Positions 36,330 to 46,880 of a DNA stretch of 64,000 nt are shown here, piece after piece. Position numbers and translations under genes: made by a program. The stretch spans positions 3,596,501 to 3,660,500 of the forward strand of contig OX485805.1 of NCBI GenBank assembly GCA_950295325.1, read 5' to 3'. The notes under the pieces were generated by a model that was not told where the DNA came from, did not search any database, and saw nothing but the letters and a program-made list of their open reading frames with translations. The first letter of the stretch is position 1. Every line of letters starts with the position of its first letter. This DNA is from Polytrichum commune (taxonomy: Eukaryota; Streptophyta; Polytrichopsida; Polytrichales; Polytrichaceae).

Positions 36330-39122
36330 CTAACTGGAAAGGCTGTCCAACTTGCTTTTCCTATATGCATTCCACGTGCTCACAGCTTTCTCAAGACCTT
36401 CCGATGTTAGTAGTCGAACGCCTTCAATTCCTCTTTGGAACGCTATATTCAACTGCACATTCCACCGACTCAAAGTTAGAATTCACCTCCACCTTTAAAA
36501 GCCAAGATAATGTCAGGGTTCAACTGGTAATTCTCAAGATCTCTGGGGTCTGCTATTAAACAAGAGGCCATACTAAATAAGGTCTAGCAAATAAAAACAT
36601 GGAGTAAATATAGATATATACCAAGAGCTGTAGGTATCCTTTATGACTGTTGAAGACAAGGTAAAAATGTCCTACACTTTACCGTTCCAATTGGGTTCCA
36701 GTTGTAAATGTGGATCAGAAATTCAGAAGAGTTCCAGAAACTACAGGCCCATTAACAATTGAGAAACACCTCCTGGGAGAGTAATTCAAAGAATCATAGA
36801 CTCCACCAGAAATGACTCTGAAGCTTGTTTAAAGAACCGTTCAGTGCAAACTTACTTCTTCCCTTTCTGTGGAGCTGAATTTTTGCAACACATAAGCCTT
36901 AGGATCCATACTCCCTACAGGCCTCCCTATACCTGTACGCCCGAATTCAAATCTTTCCAAACATTAGAAAAATAGTAGTCATGAAGAAAGCCCTCACAAG
37001 CCCGTTGACTGTAGACTACAAGTCTCTACAGACCACAACCAGGACTCAATGAGAAGGTCTTCCAGTGAAAAAAATTAGTTGGAATTATTGTGATAACATA
37101 GAGTGCCATGGCTTTAAAATTTACCAAATCGTAGTCGTGGAAAATCTCTGCTTCCTTTGAAGTGATCTATCAAACTTCTCATCCTGAAAAAAATTGCACA
37201 TGTCTAAATCTCAGAACCTTGTAAATATTTGTAGAAAATCTAGGAGATGCTTTGAAATCATCACACAACCTTCTTCTAAACAGAGTGCTGCCAACATTGA
37301 CATACTCTTAAACCCAGTATAATAATATCATTATATTCAAATATAATAAGCACATTGATAAATTTGAGTTCCATAGTGAAGGTAAACCTAATCTCACAAG
37401 GTCTCACAAGGTCAGAATGCTTCATCACACAAACATAGGAGTAACTGATTAATTACGAACCCATTGTGACCTCCATGACCCCCCTTTGGCAGCATTCGCA
37501 TAACAGCGAACTCAAGATCCAAGTCATCGTAAATCTGTCACAAACCAAGCCAAAAAATCATTAGATCTTGAAGGTATGCCCAGAAGAAACGAGCTCTAAC
37601 TCCAGGTTCCCGGGTGAATGCTTTCAACACTAAAAACCTTTAGAAAGCAGATGAACGCATTGCTCCAAAGCTAGTCATAAAGATTGAGATGTAACATACC
37701 GCAAGAACACGCTCAACTGGAATCTTGTAGTATGCAGCAATTGGTCCCACCTGATCATAATCAACATAATCCCATCAGTTTCCATCCCTAACTGCAACAC
37801 ACCCTAAACACAGCATAACGTAACCCATTAAGGTTTCTCCTTTTGCAATTTTACCAGACTTCAGAGTCTTCTTTATGACTTTCAAGTAATGAATATATTG
37901 CTAGTTACATTTAAAATTGTTCAGGCTTTCTTGGAAATAAGTCTGTCCTTGTGTACACTTTTACATACAGAAAGCATGCAGGCAACAATATTTGCAGCTT
38001 TGTGTGCACATCACATCCTTGGAAATTCTTACAGATTCTCCACTTAAATTCATGTATGTCTGGGGTTTAGCAAGAAGCACCGGTGTAGCTCCAATATATC
38101 CTGCACACACAAGCTTGCACCACACCACATCCATATGTAGACAATCAGTCAATGTATAAACACTTGATTGATTACCGGCCTCATTGTACTGTAGAAAAGT
38201 AGGTGCCTCTCCTCTTTTTGACTTCCTATCCACTGCTTCAAAAATTGGATGATTGCATTATCATCGCAACTTGACACAAACTTTTGTTGATTGCTTTCAT
38301 CTAAACTTAAACCCTCCAGAAATCAAATCTGTAGCACAAGACAAGACACCATATAATTGTGCTAATTCAACACCACATGAAAGGTGCTCACAATTTTAAG
38401 AGGAACCACCGCAAAATGCATGCAATTACCAAAGCCCCACACTCTGGAAACAAATGGATGCACTATGGTTTCTTCAAAGCTTATACCTTTTCCTATAAGT
38501 GCTTTGTGTTGAATGGTCTGCATTGAGATTCCTTCTGCTAGCGCAATCGCATCAAGCATTTCAAATCCAACCTGAATAAATACATGACATAACAGTAAAC
38601 GATTGAATTGCGATTAAATGGAGTAACTCCAGGAATACCACAAAGAATCAATTATCACTTCAAAAGTGTAGGTTGTCAAAGAATTATCAACATTCAGGAA
38701 TATATAAGATTATGTGCACTCCGAGAATCGAGTCACATGTTTGACTCTGTTCAGAATTTGTCCAGATGTTAAGAACGTGTTATCTTCGGTGTCAATTTTG
38801 CACATACAGTCGTAAAGGGATGTGGTGAATCGGTACCCTGGGGTTTTATAACCCCATCGAGCCTACAACGAGTTCAAACTTCGCTTACATTATGGCGAGT
38901 GCCTTGGAACTTGGAGCCTGGGTTTCCGAGACCAACAACCAGCCACGGCAAGTTTCGGGATGTAGGACCCGACGTGGAGGAAGCTCGGATGTGGAAGGAA
39001 AATCTGCGGTAGGGGCGTCTATGGCTCAATTGTTGCAGCAGTGCGGGCTCCTGCAATGGCGTGCACATCTTGTGCAGCCTCACCCATGGCTGCGCCTGCA
39101 TCATCTGCATCTTCAAAGCCAT
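36330..39122 (-). CDS. PTH: Peptidyl-tRNA hydrolase, organelle-targeted
   Basis: This bacterial-type (Pth1) enzyme cleaves peptidyl-tRNA released by stalled ribosomes, recycling tRNA in chloroplast or mitochondrial translation. Eight exons join in phase: 38889-39122, 38487-38571, 38033-38100, 37700-37750, 37461-37534, 37125-37183, 36856-36932 and 36330-36452. Total 771 bp, 256 residues. The start is the ATG at 39122; the frame reads on upstream without another ATG. Residues 1-57 are rich in Arg, Ser and Gln with few acids, a transit-peptide-like leader. Catalytic and tRNA-binding positions are all present: Asn67 in GLGNPG, His77 in GTRHN, Asn124 in KPQTYMNLSG, Asp149 in YDDLDL, Asn170 in GGHGGHNGMRS. 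RLRFGIGRPVGSMDPKAYVL closes the core. No defect is seen. Chloroplast versus mitochondrion is not decided by sequence. Confidence 0.95.
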
Positions 39123-39207
39123 GGCAAATCCTGGCTCGCGTCCGCTCCCTCCCAACGCATGCACGTCACAAACACTTGCGATCTCGAAAGCAGAGAGACG
39201 ATGGGGT

Positions 39208-39216
39208 TTAGGGTTT
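39208..39216 (-). promoter_or_regulatory. Telo-box-like motif (AAACCCTAA), proximal copy
   Basis: Read on the gene strand this is AAACCCTAA, about 90 bases upstream of the PTH ATG. Telo-boxes are common near the start sites of plant genes for translation components, which suits this enzyme. The duplicate promoter has the same motif at 39468-39476. Confidence 0.55.
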
Positions 39217-39257
39217 TGGAGATTGAGAGCAGCAAAAGCGACAGGAGGATAGGAAAT

Positions 39258-39271
39258 ATGCCACGTGGCAT
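39258..39271. promoter_or_regulatory. Palindromic G-box (CACGTG), proximal copy
   Basis: ATGCCACGTGGCAT is a perfect 14-nt palindrome around the CACGTG core bound by plant bZIP and bHLH factors, about 140 bases upstream of the PTH start codon. The distal promoter copy has ATGCCACGTGTCAT at 39509-39522, so the core survives in both. Confidence 0.6.
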
Positions 39272-39770
39272 TCTTTCTGTGGTGGCTTTCTCGTGTGAAT
39301 CTGACGTGGCAATGAAGTTCGTGGTGGCCAATAAAGTCCCATAAGCCTAATGGGGTTCCCTGGACTCCAAAATCAATTTCATGTCATTTCATTGGGATTC
39401 AATTTGGCCTGCCAGAGCCCTCTCCCTCCCATTACATTCAGTCGAACATACAAACTCAAGATGGGGTTTAGGGTTTGGAGATTGAGAGCAGGAAGATAGA
39501 CAAAGAACATGCCACGTGTCATTCTTCCTGTGGTAACTTCAGGATATGAATCTGATGTGGCGATGAGGTCCGTATCGGGCAACAAAGTCCCATAAGCCTC
39601 ATGGTTTCCTGGACATCAAAATCGATTCCATTTCATTTCATTGGGACTCAACTTTGGCCTGGTGGACACCCAAGGCTGAATATACACCATCTCCATCTTC
39701 AAAGCCATGGCAAACCCTCACTCACTCTCCCTTACTCTCTCTCCAAACACACAACCAATCGCTGCTTAAC

Positions 39771-40332
39771 AGAGAGGATTTTTATTTTTATTTTCTAGGG
39801 CATTTCATTGCAATAAATTAATAAACTAAAATTGCCTAATGGTACTAGGTGTAGATTCATGTGTTCAAGAGAGATTGGAAAACATGTTCAAGATATGATA
39901 ATCATTCTAGGCTCAACAATCAACATAATTGGAGGGACTTATAAGACCATTTAATGGGCACAAGAATCTTCGCTTTGATGATGAACAATAATTATGACCA
40001 TTCATATGAGCTTCAAAATTTATGAAGAAAGCGGCTATGATATTGATTTGGGTTTACATATTGTCTTGTACTAATCACATGTTTCATATCCAAGGACAAG
40101 TGAGGCTAGTCGGCAAAGTAACCATTCAAGACCATCTCACCTTATGAAGCAAAACCTACAGCCTTTGATTGTGCACAATGCTTGTTTGTGTACAATTATG
40201 TGGCAACAATGAATGGATAAATGCTACTCATCAATGAAGTGGCATGAAATTATGTACATACTCTTCGATTTAATGTGCCACGACAACGCCCTGTTTACCC
40301 TCCAACCCAACACCACTTTCGACATGAATGTA
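39771..40332. repeat. Dispersed-repeat remnant, no gene
   Basis: 39845-40110 (TTCAAGAGAGATTGGA...GGCTCAACAATCAACAT...TTGATTTGGGTTTACATA...TTGTACTAATCACATG) resembles 20690-20960 and the shorter 41410-41520 and 61950-62100 pieces. These appear to be fragments of one longer mobile repeat whose full form is not in this window. Confidence 0.5.
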
Positions 40333-40862
40333 ATGCCCCCTTCCCACTTGACTTTACCAAATAACCAAATTCTTTCCTCAAAATGGGGTAAAGCTCTCTC
40401 AGTTATAGCGGAGGCAACCTGCTATCCCAATGCACCTACGAGAACTTGCTCCGGAGAATTTTTCAAGTAGGTTCTAGCTAAGTAGTTTTCACACATGTTC
40501 ATTGTTTTATCTACCAAGCAATGAGCGTTGGATAGTTTTTGTCCCATCCCCAACTGCCTTACCACTCATCTATCTTACCATCGGTTTCTATTAACAGAGC
40601 TCCTCATGCCCTCACAGCTAAAACCAAAAACAACCAATCACAAGGACAGAAGGCAACACTTTCAAAACTCCTACATTCTTGCCTCTTGTCTCAATACCGA
40701 GAGGAGGGTCGGTGCTTGAGACTTCAAACCTCCACTCCTAAACCACGCCACATCATTTGCCAACTAGGCTCGGCACTAGATAGTGCCGATGATGCGAAGG
40801 CCGTGTTGTATGTTTAGAACCAACTCTTAGGGCTTAGCTAAAGTCAAGTGGGAAGGGGGCAT
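40333..40862. mobile_element. TIR element with identical 24-bp ends
   Basis: ATGCCCCCTTCCCACTTGAC plus TTTA at 40333-40356 is matched exactly, in reverse complement, at 40839-40862. The 530-bp interior is GC-richer than its surroundings and has only short frames. Exact arms suggest a recent insertion, or selection on the ends if it is still mobilised by a partner. No target duplication is obvious at these borders. Confidence 0.65.
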
Positions 40863-42040
40863 AATCAATCATAGTCACAACTTAAAGGTTATTGAAAGCA
40901 CGAGGAGACAGTGTACGCCTGCACATGATCATTCGCACAAGCAGAAAGGTCCACTGGCACATGCGACTGGTGTTGTGGGGTAAGGTAAACCGATTTAGTT
41001 TATTGTTGGGCTCACGAGAGCCGTGGTTTAATGTGGGGAACCTCCTGTGAGGGAGCCTGTGTCACCCTGTCGTCAGAGTGCACCTTCACAACTTACACAG
41101 CACATCAAAAGACGCGGAATTTATGGTGAAGAAGTCGTTTCCAATTTATGGCAATGGGACGCAACAATCTCACCTGCATGGGATCCTCCTGGTGAACTTT
41201 GAAGCCACCATGTATGAGGATTTAACTAACAAAGTTAAGTTGAGAGTGTACCTGTGTGAATCTCCCAATGCCTCTTCCCATTCCACCTCCCAGGTGCACC
41301 CCTGCAAATATGTAAGCGATTGGCCTGAGTTAAGGTGCAGTAGTAGACGTGTGTAATTCGGTTACTATTCTTATTAGGGCAACCTATATTTGAGTGTGGC
41401 GTCAAGAACGGACACCGAAATCACACGTGTTTCAAAGAGATTGGATTGCTTGTTCAAAATATTTTAAGTAGTTGAAGTTTGATAGTCAACGTGATTGGGG
41501 GGAGTTGTATACATTCTAAACTCCTTCGTATCACACCTATGGTAATCAAAGTGCACGTGATAGTACGAAGTTTTGTAGTGTTTACATGGATGCGTGATAC
41601 TGTAGAATTAGTGTAGCATGTGACACTATGGAATAACACGAAGGAGATATGAGGACAATTTGAATTCATTCTCCTGTCACTTACGCTAGTGTGGTCTACT
41701 CCACTTGGTCTTCCTAGGCGATGTGGCGGACACATGCACCAACATTCAACGAGTGGCACAAGAAGAAGAATAAGAATAAGAATAAGAAGGCGACGCTCCA
41801 CATGTTGGGTGCAATACGAGGGTGTGGGTTGACTTCTTTGGTGGTTTGCGTTAATGACAAATTTCGTGATAGAAGGGAGAGAAATGTGACAATAAGGAGT
41901 GAGATTTGAACTACGAACATCCGTTCCCTAGGGCTTCCGGATATTAGAGAGTGTGTGACATTACGGAGGTTGATATTATGGAGTTTAGGGTGTACCATTT
42001 AATGAGCATGAGAACTCTTCACAACATTATTCGTGCAAGG
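40863..42040. other. Intergenic, no recognised gene
   Basis: Contains a fragment of the dispersed repeat near 41410-41520. The plus-strand frame at 41078-41356 has mixed composition without a recognisable domain. Confidence 0.4.
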
Positions 42041-42044
42041 TGGT

Positions 42045-42560
42045 AGTTGAAACCCCACTCGCAACCTCATGTTACATGTATTAGGTCACAATGCATGAGG
42101 GGGAAGTGCATCATGGGGAATAAGGACAACCTGCAAGATAGTATATGAACATAGGTGTGTGTGTTCCCCATAATGCACTCCCCCGAGTGCATTATCGAAT
42201 GTAATGTCATGTCAAAAACACAATGCATCTCTTAAATACGTGTGGTGCATTATGCAAAGTAAAGGGCACCCCATATTGTGAAGGAAATTGGGCATGGGTA
42301 CACCTACCTTACTAGATGTTGTGTCCTTCAACGTGTAGATCAACATATAACATGAGGTTGGCAGTGGGTTTTGGTTATTGCCTCACCCAATCTTCTTTAT
42401 TCCCCATGATGAACTTCCCCTCAGGCATCACCTATTACATGTGACACGAGGCTAGCAATGGGGTTTCAATTACCACCTCACACGGTGTCCTTGTCCCCCA
42501 TAATACACTCCCCCTCGTGCGTTATCTATTCCATGTAACATGAGGCTAGCAATGGGATTT
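42045..42560. repeat. Cluster of a short repeat in both orientations
   Basis: The phrase CCCCATAATGCACTCCCCC...GCATTA...CCTATTACATGTGACATGAGG is seen at about 42160, 42400 and 42480 (forward) and at 42055-42115 (inverse). More copies lie near 43305-43370 and 49562-49600. Opposite-facing copies at the cluster edges could be element termini. Confidence 0.5.
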
Positions 42561-42579
42561 CAACAATGAATGGGGAGAA

Positions 42580-43265
42580 CCGACCGCTAGTTACAAACGA
42601 ACCAATTGAGTTTGGAAAATAAGCGGTTGAAATTCAAGACTTCATGAGAATTACCAATCATTTTAGAGGAATCTATGAAATATGTTTCAAAATTCATAAA
42701 GAAAACTAAAATCTCATCATGTAGCCAGTTTGACTTAGGGCCACTTCACACATGGATTGAGTGCCCGTGACCATTACACTTCAAGCACTTTCTCATTGGT
42801 GGAAAAGGCGGAGCCGGTCCAAGTTTGCTTCACACTACACTTGAGGGACCAACGGAGTATGTAAATGCAAGATGGATGTAAAGTCTACACGGATTCCTAC
42901 ATGGCATTGAATGGATCATGCTTCATGGTCACTTGGACTATTTTCAAAAACCACCTCTTGGAGGTAGGCCTAACACAAAACCGGGAGACCATGGCACTCT
43001 GACCGCTAACAACCATTGATTTATTCTATGTTTATCATGTGCGAGGACCCGCATGAATACAAATTCATTGAGAAGCATTTGGTTGAGGGCCGGGTACATA
43101 TGACTTCACACTACACTCACGAGACCGTGACCACACTACATGATTTTTAAAGTGTGTTGGGACGGCCTTAATTTAGACACTTTCTTTTGGACTCTTGACT
43201 CGTGTGTGAAGTGGTCCTTAAGTGCCCTAAGATTTTGACCGATTGTGGCCCAAAACCTCCCCAAA
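42580..43265. mobile_element. Long-TIR element, copy 3, split by another element
   Basis: The left part 42580-42737 (TAGTTACAAACGAACCAATTGAGTTTGG...CATTTTAGAGGAATC...CATGTAGCCAGTTTGACTTA) and right part 43218-43265 (CCCTAAGATTTTGACCGATT...GGCCCAAAACCTCCCC) line up with continuous sequence in copies 1, 2 and 4. They are separated only by the TIR element 42738-43217. The outer right arm is missing. Confidence 0.65.
42738..43217. mobile_element. Harbinger-like TIR element with TTA target duplication (480 bp)
   Basis: The termini GGGCCACTTCACACA and TGTGTGAAGTGGTCC are inverse relatives, flanked on both sides by TTA, the classic PIF/Harbinger target duplication. It is inserted in a copy of the long-TIR element, so it is the younger of the two. 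Related to 31668-32177. A third lone terminus (CGTGTGTGACGTGGCCC then TTA) is at about 43278-43297. Confidence 0.75.
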
Positions 43266-43379
43266 CATTAGGGGCCCAATCTCGTGTGTGACGTGGCCCT
43301 TATTCCCCATAATGCACTCCCCTTCATGCATTGCCCCTATATACCATGTTACATGTGACATAAGGCTGGCAACGGTGAT

Positions 43380-43640
43380 AGGGTTGACTTTGGGAACCGG
43401 GGGTGGGGAATATAAAGTATTTAAGGACAGGATGGCAGGAGAATGCGACGGTGACGACGGGAACGGACAGTGCCTGAAAAGCTGCGGGCTGCTGCTTGCG
43501 GCTTACTTTATTATTACTTGTGGCAGGTTTGATCGCTGCTGCCGCTGACGCGCGCTGCCGCTGCTGCGGTGTCGTCTCGGGCAGCGTGCGAGTGCTGCAC
43601 GTCGCCAGTCCCGTTGGATTTTAAACTCACTACCTACTCT
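43380..43640 (+). other. GC-rich island with a possible orphan first exon
   Basis: A patch rich in GCTGC repeats lies in AT-rich DNA. A TATA-like AATATAAAG (about 43409) precedes an ATG at 43431, which opens a frame with an acidic start (MAGECDGDDGNGQ) and a hydrophobic run (CGLLLAAYFIITCG). The frame reaches GGCAG then GTTTG, a possible donor. No downstream exon was found, so this may be a relic or chance. Confidence 0.2.
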
Positions 43641-45190
43641 TGCCTACAGTGCCCATAGGCTCTTCTTTCATCCACATCCACCGCCATCCATTCATCCATC
43701 CACCCAGGAGTTTTTCATCCACCACTTTTCGGCAGGCGTGAATTGGATTTGTGGTTGCCAACTTGCCTAGGACGTTTTGGTAAAGACTGGCTTGGGTTTA
43801 AGGTAACTTATGTGTGTGTTAAGCTATTTGGTTTGTTTTTGTTCATGTTCTCAAGCCAACTTCTGCTGATTATACTGTTAATGCATTGAAAATGTGTTTT
43901 GCATTAGCAAAGCAACGATGAAGAGTCTGCAGAAATCGGATCCCTCTTTGTTTAGTTGTACGGAAGTGTATGTGTGTCGATTCTTTACATGAATATATAG
44001 GTCGTCCTAGTTGTGTTGACGATTGCGTTTGGAACGATTTTTGTGACTTTTAAACACGTAGACCAATCTTTATTTAAACACGTGTCTTGTTGAGTGTTGT
44101 TCCTAGATCTAACATAACCACACGTCACTCAAATATAAGTGTATGATTAAGATGAATAACCGAATAAGGGCCACGCACCGTATGGGTGGTTTCTCCCAAC
44201 TTAATCTCGATACTCTCGTTATGATAGGTAGTGTGACTTACCTTCAGTAATATTGTGGCGGGGCCCACACTTAATACAACATTATGCATGAAATATAGTG
44301 TGCAACCCTATTTACAATTGCCATGCCCCCGTGAAACACCCTTTGTCTCCTTCCCTGACGTTACAAGGTTTTCAAATGCACATTGTTTACAATCCAATAT
44401 AAATATTGCAACCCACAATGTGAACCTATGATTGGATGTTAAATTTTGCAAGTTGGTGAACAATGTGTATCCACAATATTATCCCCACTATTTGCAGCAC
44501 AACCCCCAATATTTATCATAATCAATGTAGTGGTCTTTGATGTTTTGCAGGGGTCAATATGATTCAAACGTGAATTTCTGAGCTATAAGCTATTTCCAAT
44601 GCTTCCACCTTCAACTTACCACAAATCTTTCGTCACGCTTGCTCACACTATATCCATATGAGTTCATTTCATGCATTGGATTGTATGATTGATGGGTACC
44701 AAAGTACATACCATTACTTAGTTGATGAGTTGTGCTCAACTACAATGCCTTTAGATGTGGTTTGGAAACCTAATATTCTAGCATCCGGAGACTTTATTCT
44801 CGAATCTGCATTAGGGGTTCATGAACAACTCATATGTTGAGTAATGTTATGTAAATTTACAAAATCATGTTTCAGTTAAAATTTAAGCTTGGTGGCATTG
44901 AGAAAATTGTGCATTCTTATTTTAGATGGTTTGTAGCAATCAACTATGTATAAAAAAAAATTTAAAAAAAGGAGAAGAGGGAAAAAAATGCCATTATGAT
45001 AGTCTTTTACCCTAACATGCAATGTCCATTCACCGCCCCCCCTCTCATGTCCGTGTGAGCATGAGAGTGGGGGTGGCTTAGTGCTTATTTTCATAGGTGA
45101 ACCATGTGGTTAGTGTTAGGCAATGTGTTCTATGTTAGTTATGGGTTTTAGTGTTAGTAAGGATGTTCAATCAAGTGGGACCAAGGCTTG
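43641..45190. other. Intergenic, no recognised gene
   Basis: 44690-44860 (TTGATGAGTTG...CAACTAC..TGCC...GCATCCGGAGACTTTATTCTCGAATCT) is a relative of 12165-12300, another dispersed repeat pair. Nothing else is supported. Confidence 0.4.
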
Positions 45191-45194
45191 TTTC

Positions 45195-46880
45195 TTTTCT
45201 AATTTCCTTTTGTTTAGGATTATGTGTGTTAGGCACCTTGCATCAATTCGGGATAAGGACTTCATTAGTTTATAGATTTTGGAGTTGGGGATATGTAGGT
45301 CTTGGAGGAGTTTAACGATTGTTGTATGTATAGTGCCCCTTATTCATGCCATGATTATAATGGGTGGTAATACTATCCACCCTAGTTGGGATAGGAGTGG
45401 GTGGAGAATGGTCTATTTATCAAGTTTTTGGTTGGTGCCTAATGTGGGAAAACTATCGTTGCAGTAAGTGAATTCAAACATTTATACTTTGAGGTTTGGA
45501 TTAGATGTGAAGAGTGGTTTATCTACATGTGGGGCTCCTAAGATGCATAATATATTGGGTCTAAGTCAAGTTGGGCATTTACATTTTGGTAGACAGTATG
45601 TGCATGGGAGTAGCCATGAGGGTATGATGTTCTTAGATATGCGGTCTTTAATGTTACCGATGTTGATTAGGGTAAAGCAAGGGTTGTGGGGTGGGCTAGT
45701 AGTTCATTTAATGTGTGAATTGCTTTTTTGTGTCAGTTTGTCCTTAAATTGTTTATGTATTTATTAGTGCAACATGATGATAGGTGGAGGCATGTGTCAT
45801 TTTAGTGGGATATGCATATGTTACATGTTGGGGATGTTTTGTTTGAGGATGTGTTTTTTTATGGTAGATCCCTAAGTATTTTCCGTATCTAAATTTAAGG
45901 GTTTGTGTCATTTGTGCATCATTAATCTAGGGAGGCATCCCATAATAGATTTGACCATTTTATGTGTATGTTTGTGTTGGATAGCCATTTGTGTATATAA
46001 TGTTTTTTTTTTTACACATGAGATTAGTAGCTTATGTATTCTTTTTCTATGTAGTTTTTAGGTTGCATATTGAACCGTCATGTCATGTGGATGTCAAGGG
46101 GATGGATGGCCAATACGGTGTTTGATTGTTGATGAGGTGGAAAGTGGTTTCTACAATGCGGTGTTGCATTGCTCCTTGTTTGGCCAATTTATTAGCCTCA
46201 TCATTGCCAACAACGTTTGTGTGGGCGTTGACCTTGCGGATGGTGATATTATGGTGAGAAGTTTTTAATGTATTTATTATTCGGGTTATGAGGAGCTTAT
46301 CTGGGTGGTTATATTGGGATGGGTTCCTTACGTGGTTGAGGAGAACATATATGTTGTTGAGGTTATTTTTGAATATGACAATATCCATCGGGAGCATTTT
46401 GGTGTGTTTTGTTGGCGGTGCCTACTTGGTTTTTTTTTTGTGATACTGGGATTTTTTGTTGTATATGGATTGGTGGTGTTGATTTTGGTGGTGGCTTATA
46501 TAGGTTGCAGTTATAAGAGGTGGGTTTCTTTTTGGAACTTGACGTGGGACCACTAGGAGGATTTAGATCTATTCTTGAGTCAGGGTTAGGTATAGGAGTG
46601 GTTGGGGCAAGTGTACCTTGTAGTGAGTGTGAGGAGTATTGTTGAATAACTTTGGGAATTTCTTTACAATTTGAGAGGATGCAAATTGATTTAAATCTTT
46701 GTTGATGATTGGTGGTGGAGATTTTGTTGAGATTATGGGGTTGGTGCCTAGCAGTAGGAGAATTTGTGGTAAACTTGGTGGTGTAGTTCAGTGGAACAAC
46801 TTTAGAGAAGATTTTGCTTGTGGCAACATTAGGGTTATGAAGAGGAGGCCATGTAGATCTAGTTCGAACGAGTAGGTATT
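45195..46880 (-). mobile_element. Decayed LINE ORF2, 3' portion (RNase H and C-terminal domain)
   Basis: The minus-strand frame 46083-46397 has the end of a retroelement RNase H: SLNNIYVLLN-type helix (here NNLNNIYVLLNHVRNPSQ), then HPDKLLITRII, then KVNAHTNVVGNDEANKLAKQGA, matching the V.AH....GN..AD.LAK.GA signature. The first catalytic Asp (usually TDS) reads KNN. Below it, in scattered frames, fragments match a LINE C-terminal region: IPSWLLPCTY, LRPNILCILGAP, FEFTYCNDSFP and THIILNKRK near 45200. Stops and frame changes break it throughout, so it is an old copy. The reverse transcriptase itself is not seen. Confidence 0.65.

Larger units (their letters stand above)
39083..39770. repeat. 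Duplicated promoter and exon-1 start of the PTH gene
   Basis: Two modules alternate. X (the exon-1 start, with CATCTTCAAAGCCATGGCAAA) is at 39083-39180, partly at 39409-39450, and again at 39661-39760. Y (promoter: GATGGGGTTTAGGGTTT, ATGCCACGTG, TCTGA.GTGGC, CATAAGCCT.ATGG, TTTCATTGGGA) is at 39190-39408 and 39452-39660. The far copy still has an ATG (39706-39708) that opens MALKMEM...QPWV, like the true MALKMQM...QPWV, but stops after 30 codons. This is a local tandem duplication that multiplied the promoter. Confidence 0.85.

Noticed and set aside
41078-41356. 92-residue plus-strand frame with mixed composition
   Set aside because: No recognisable domain, no splice signals linking it to other exons, and repeat-derived surroundings.
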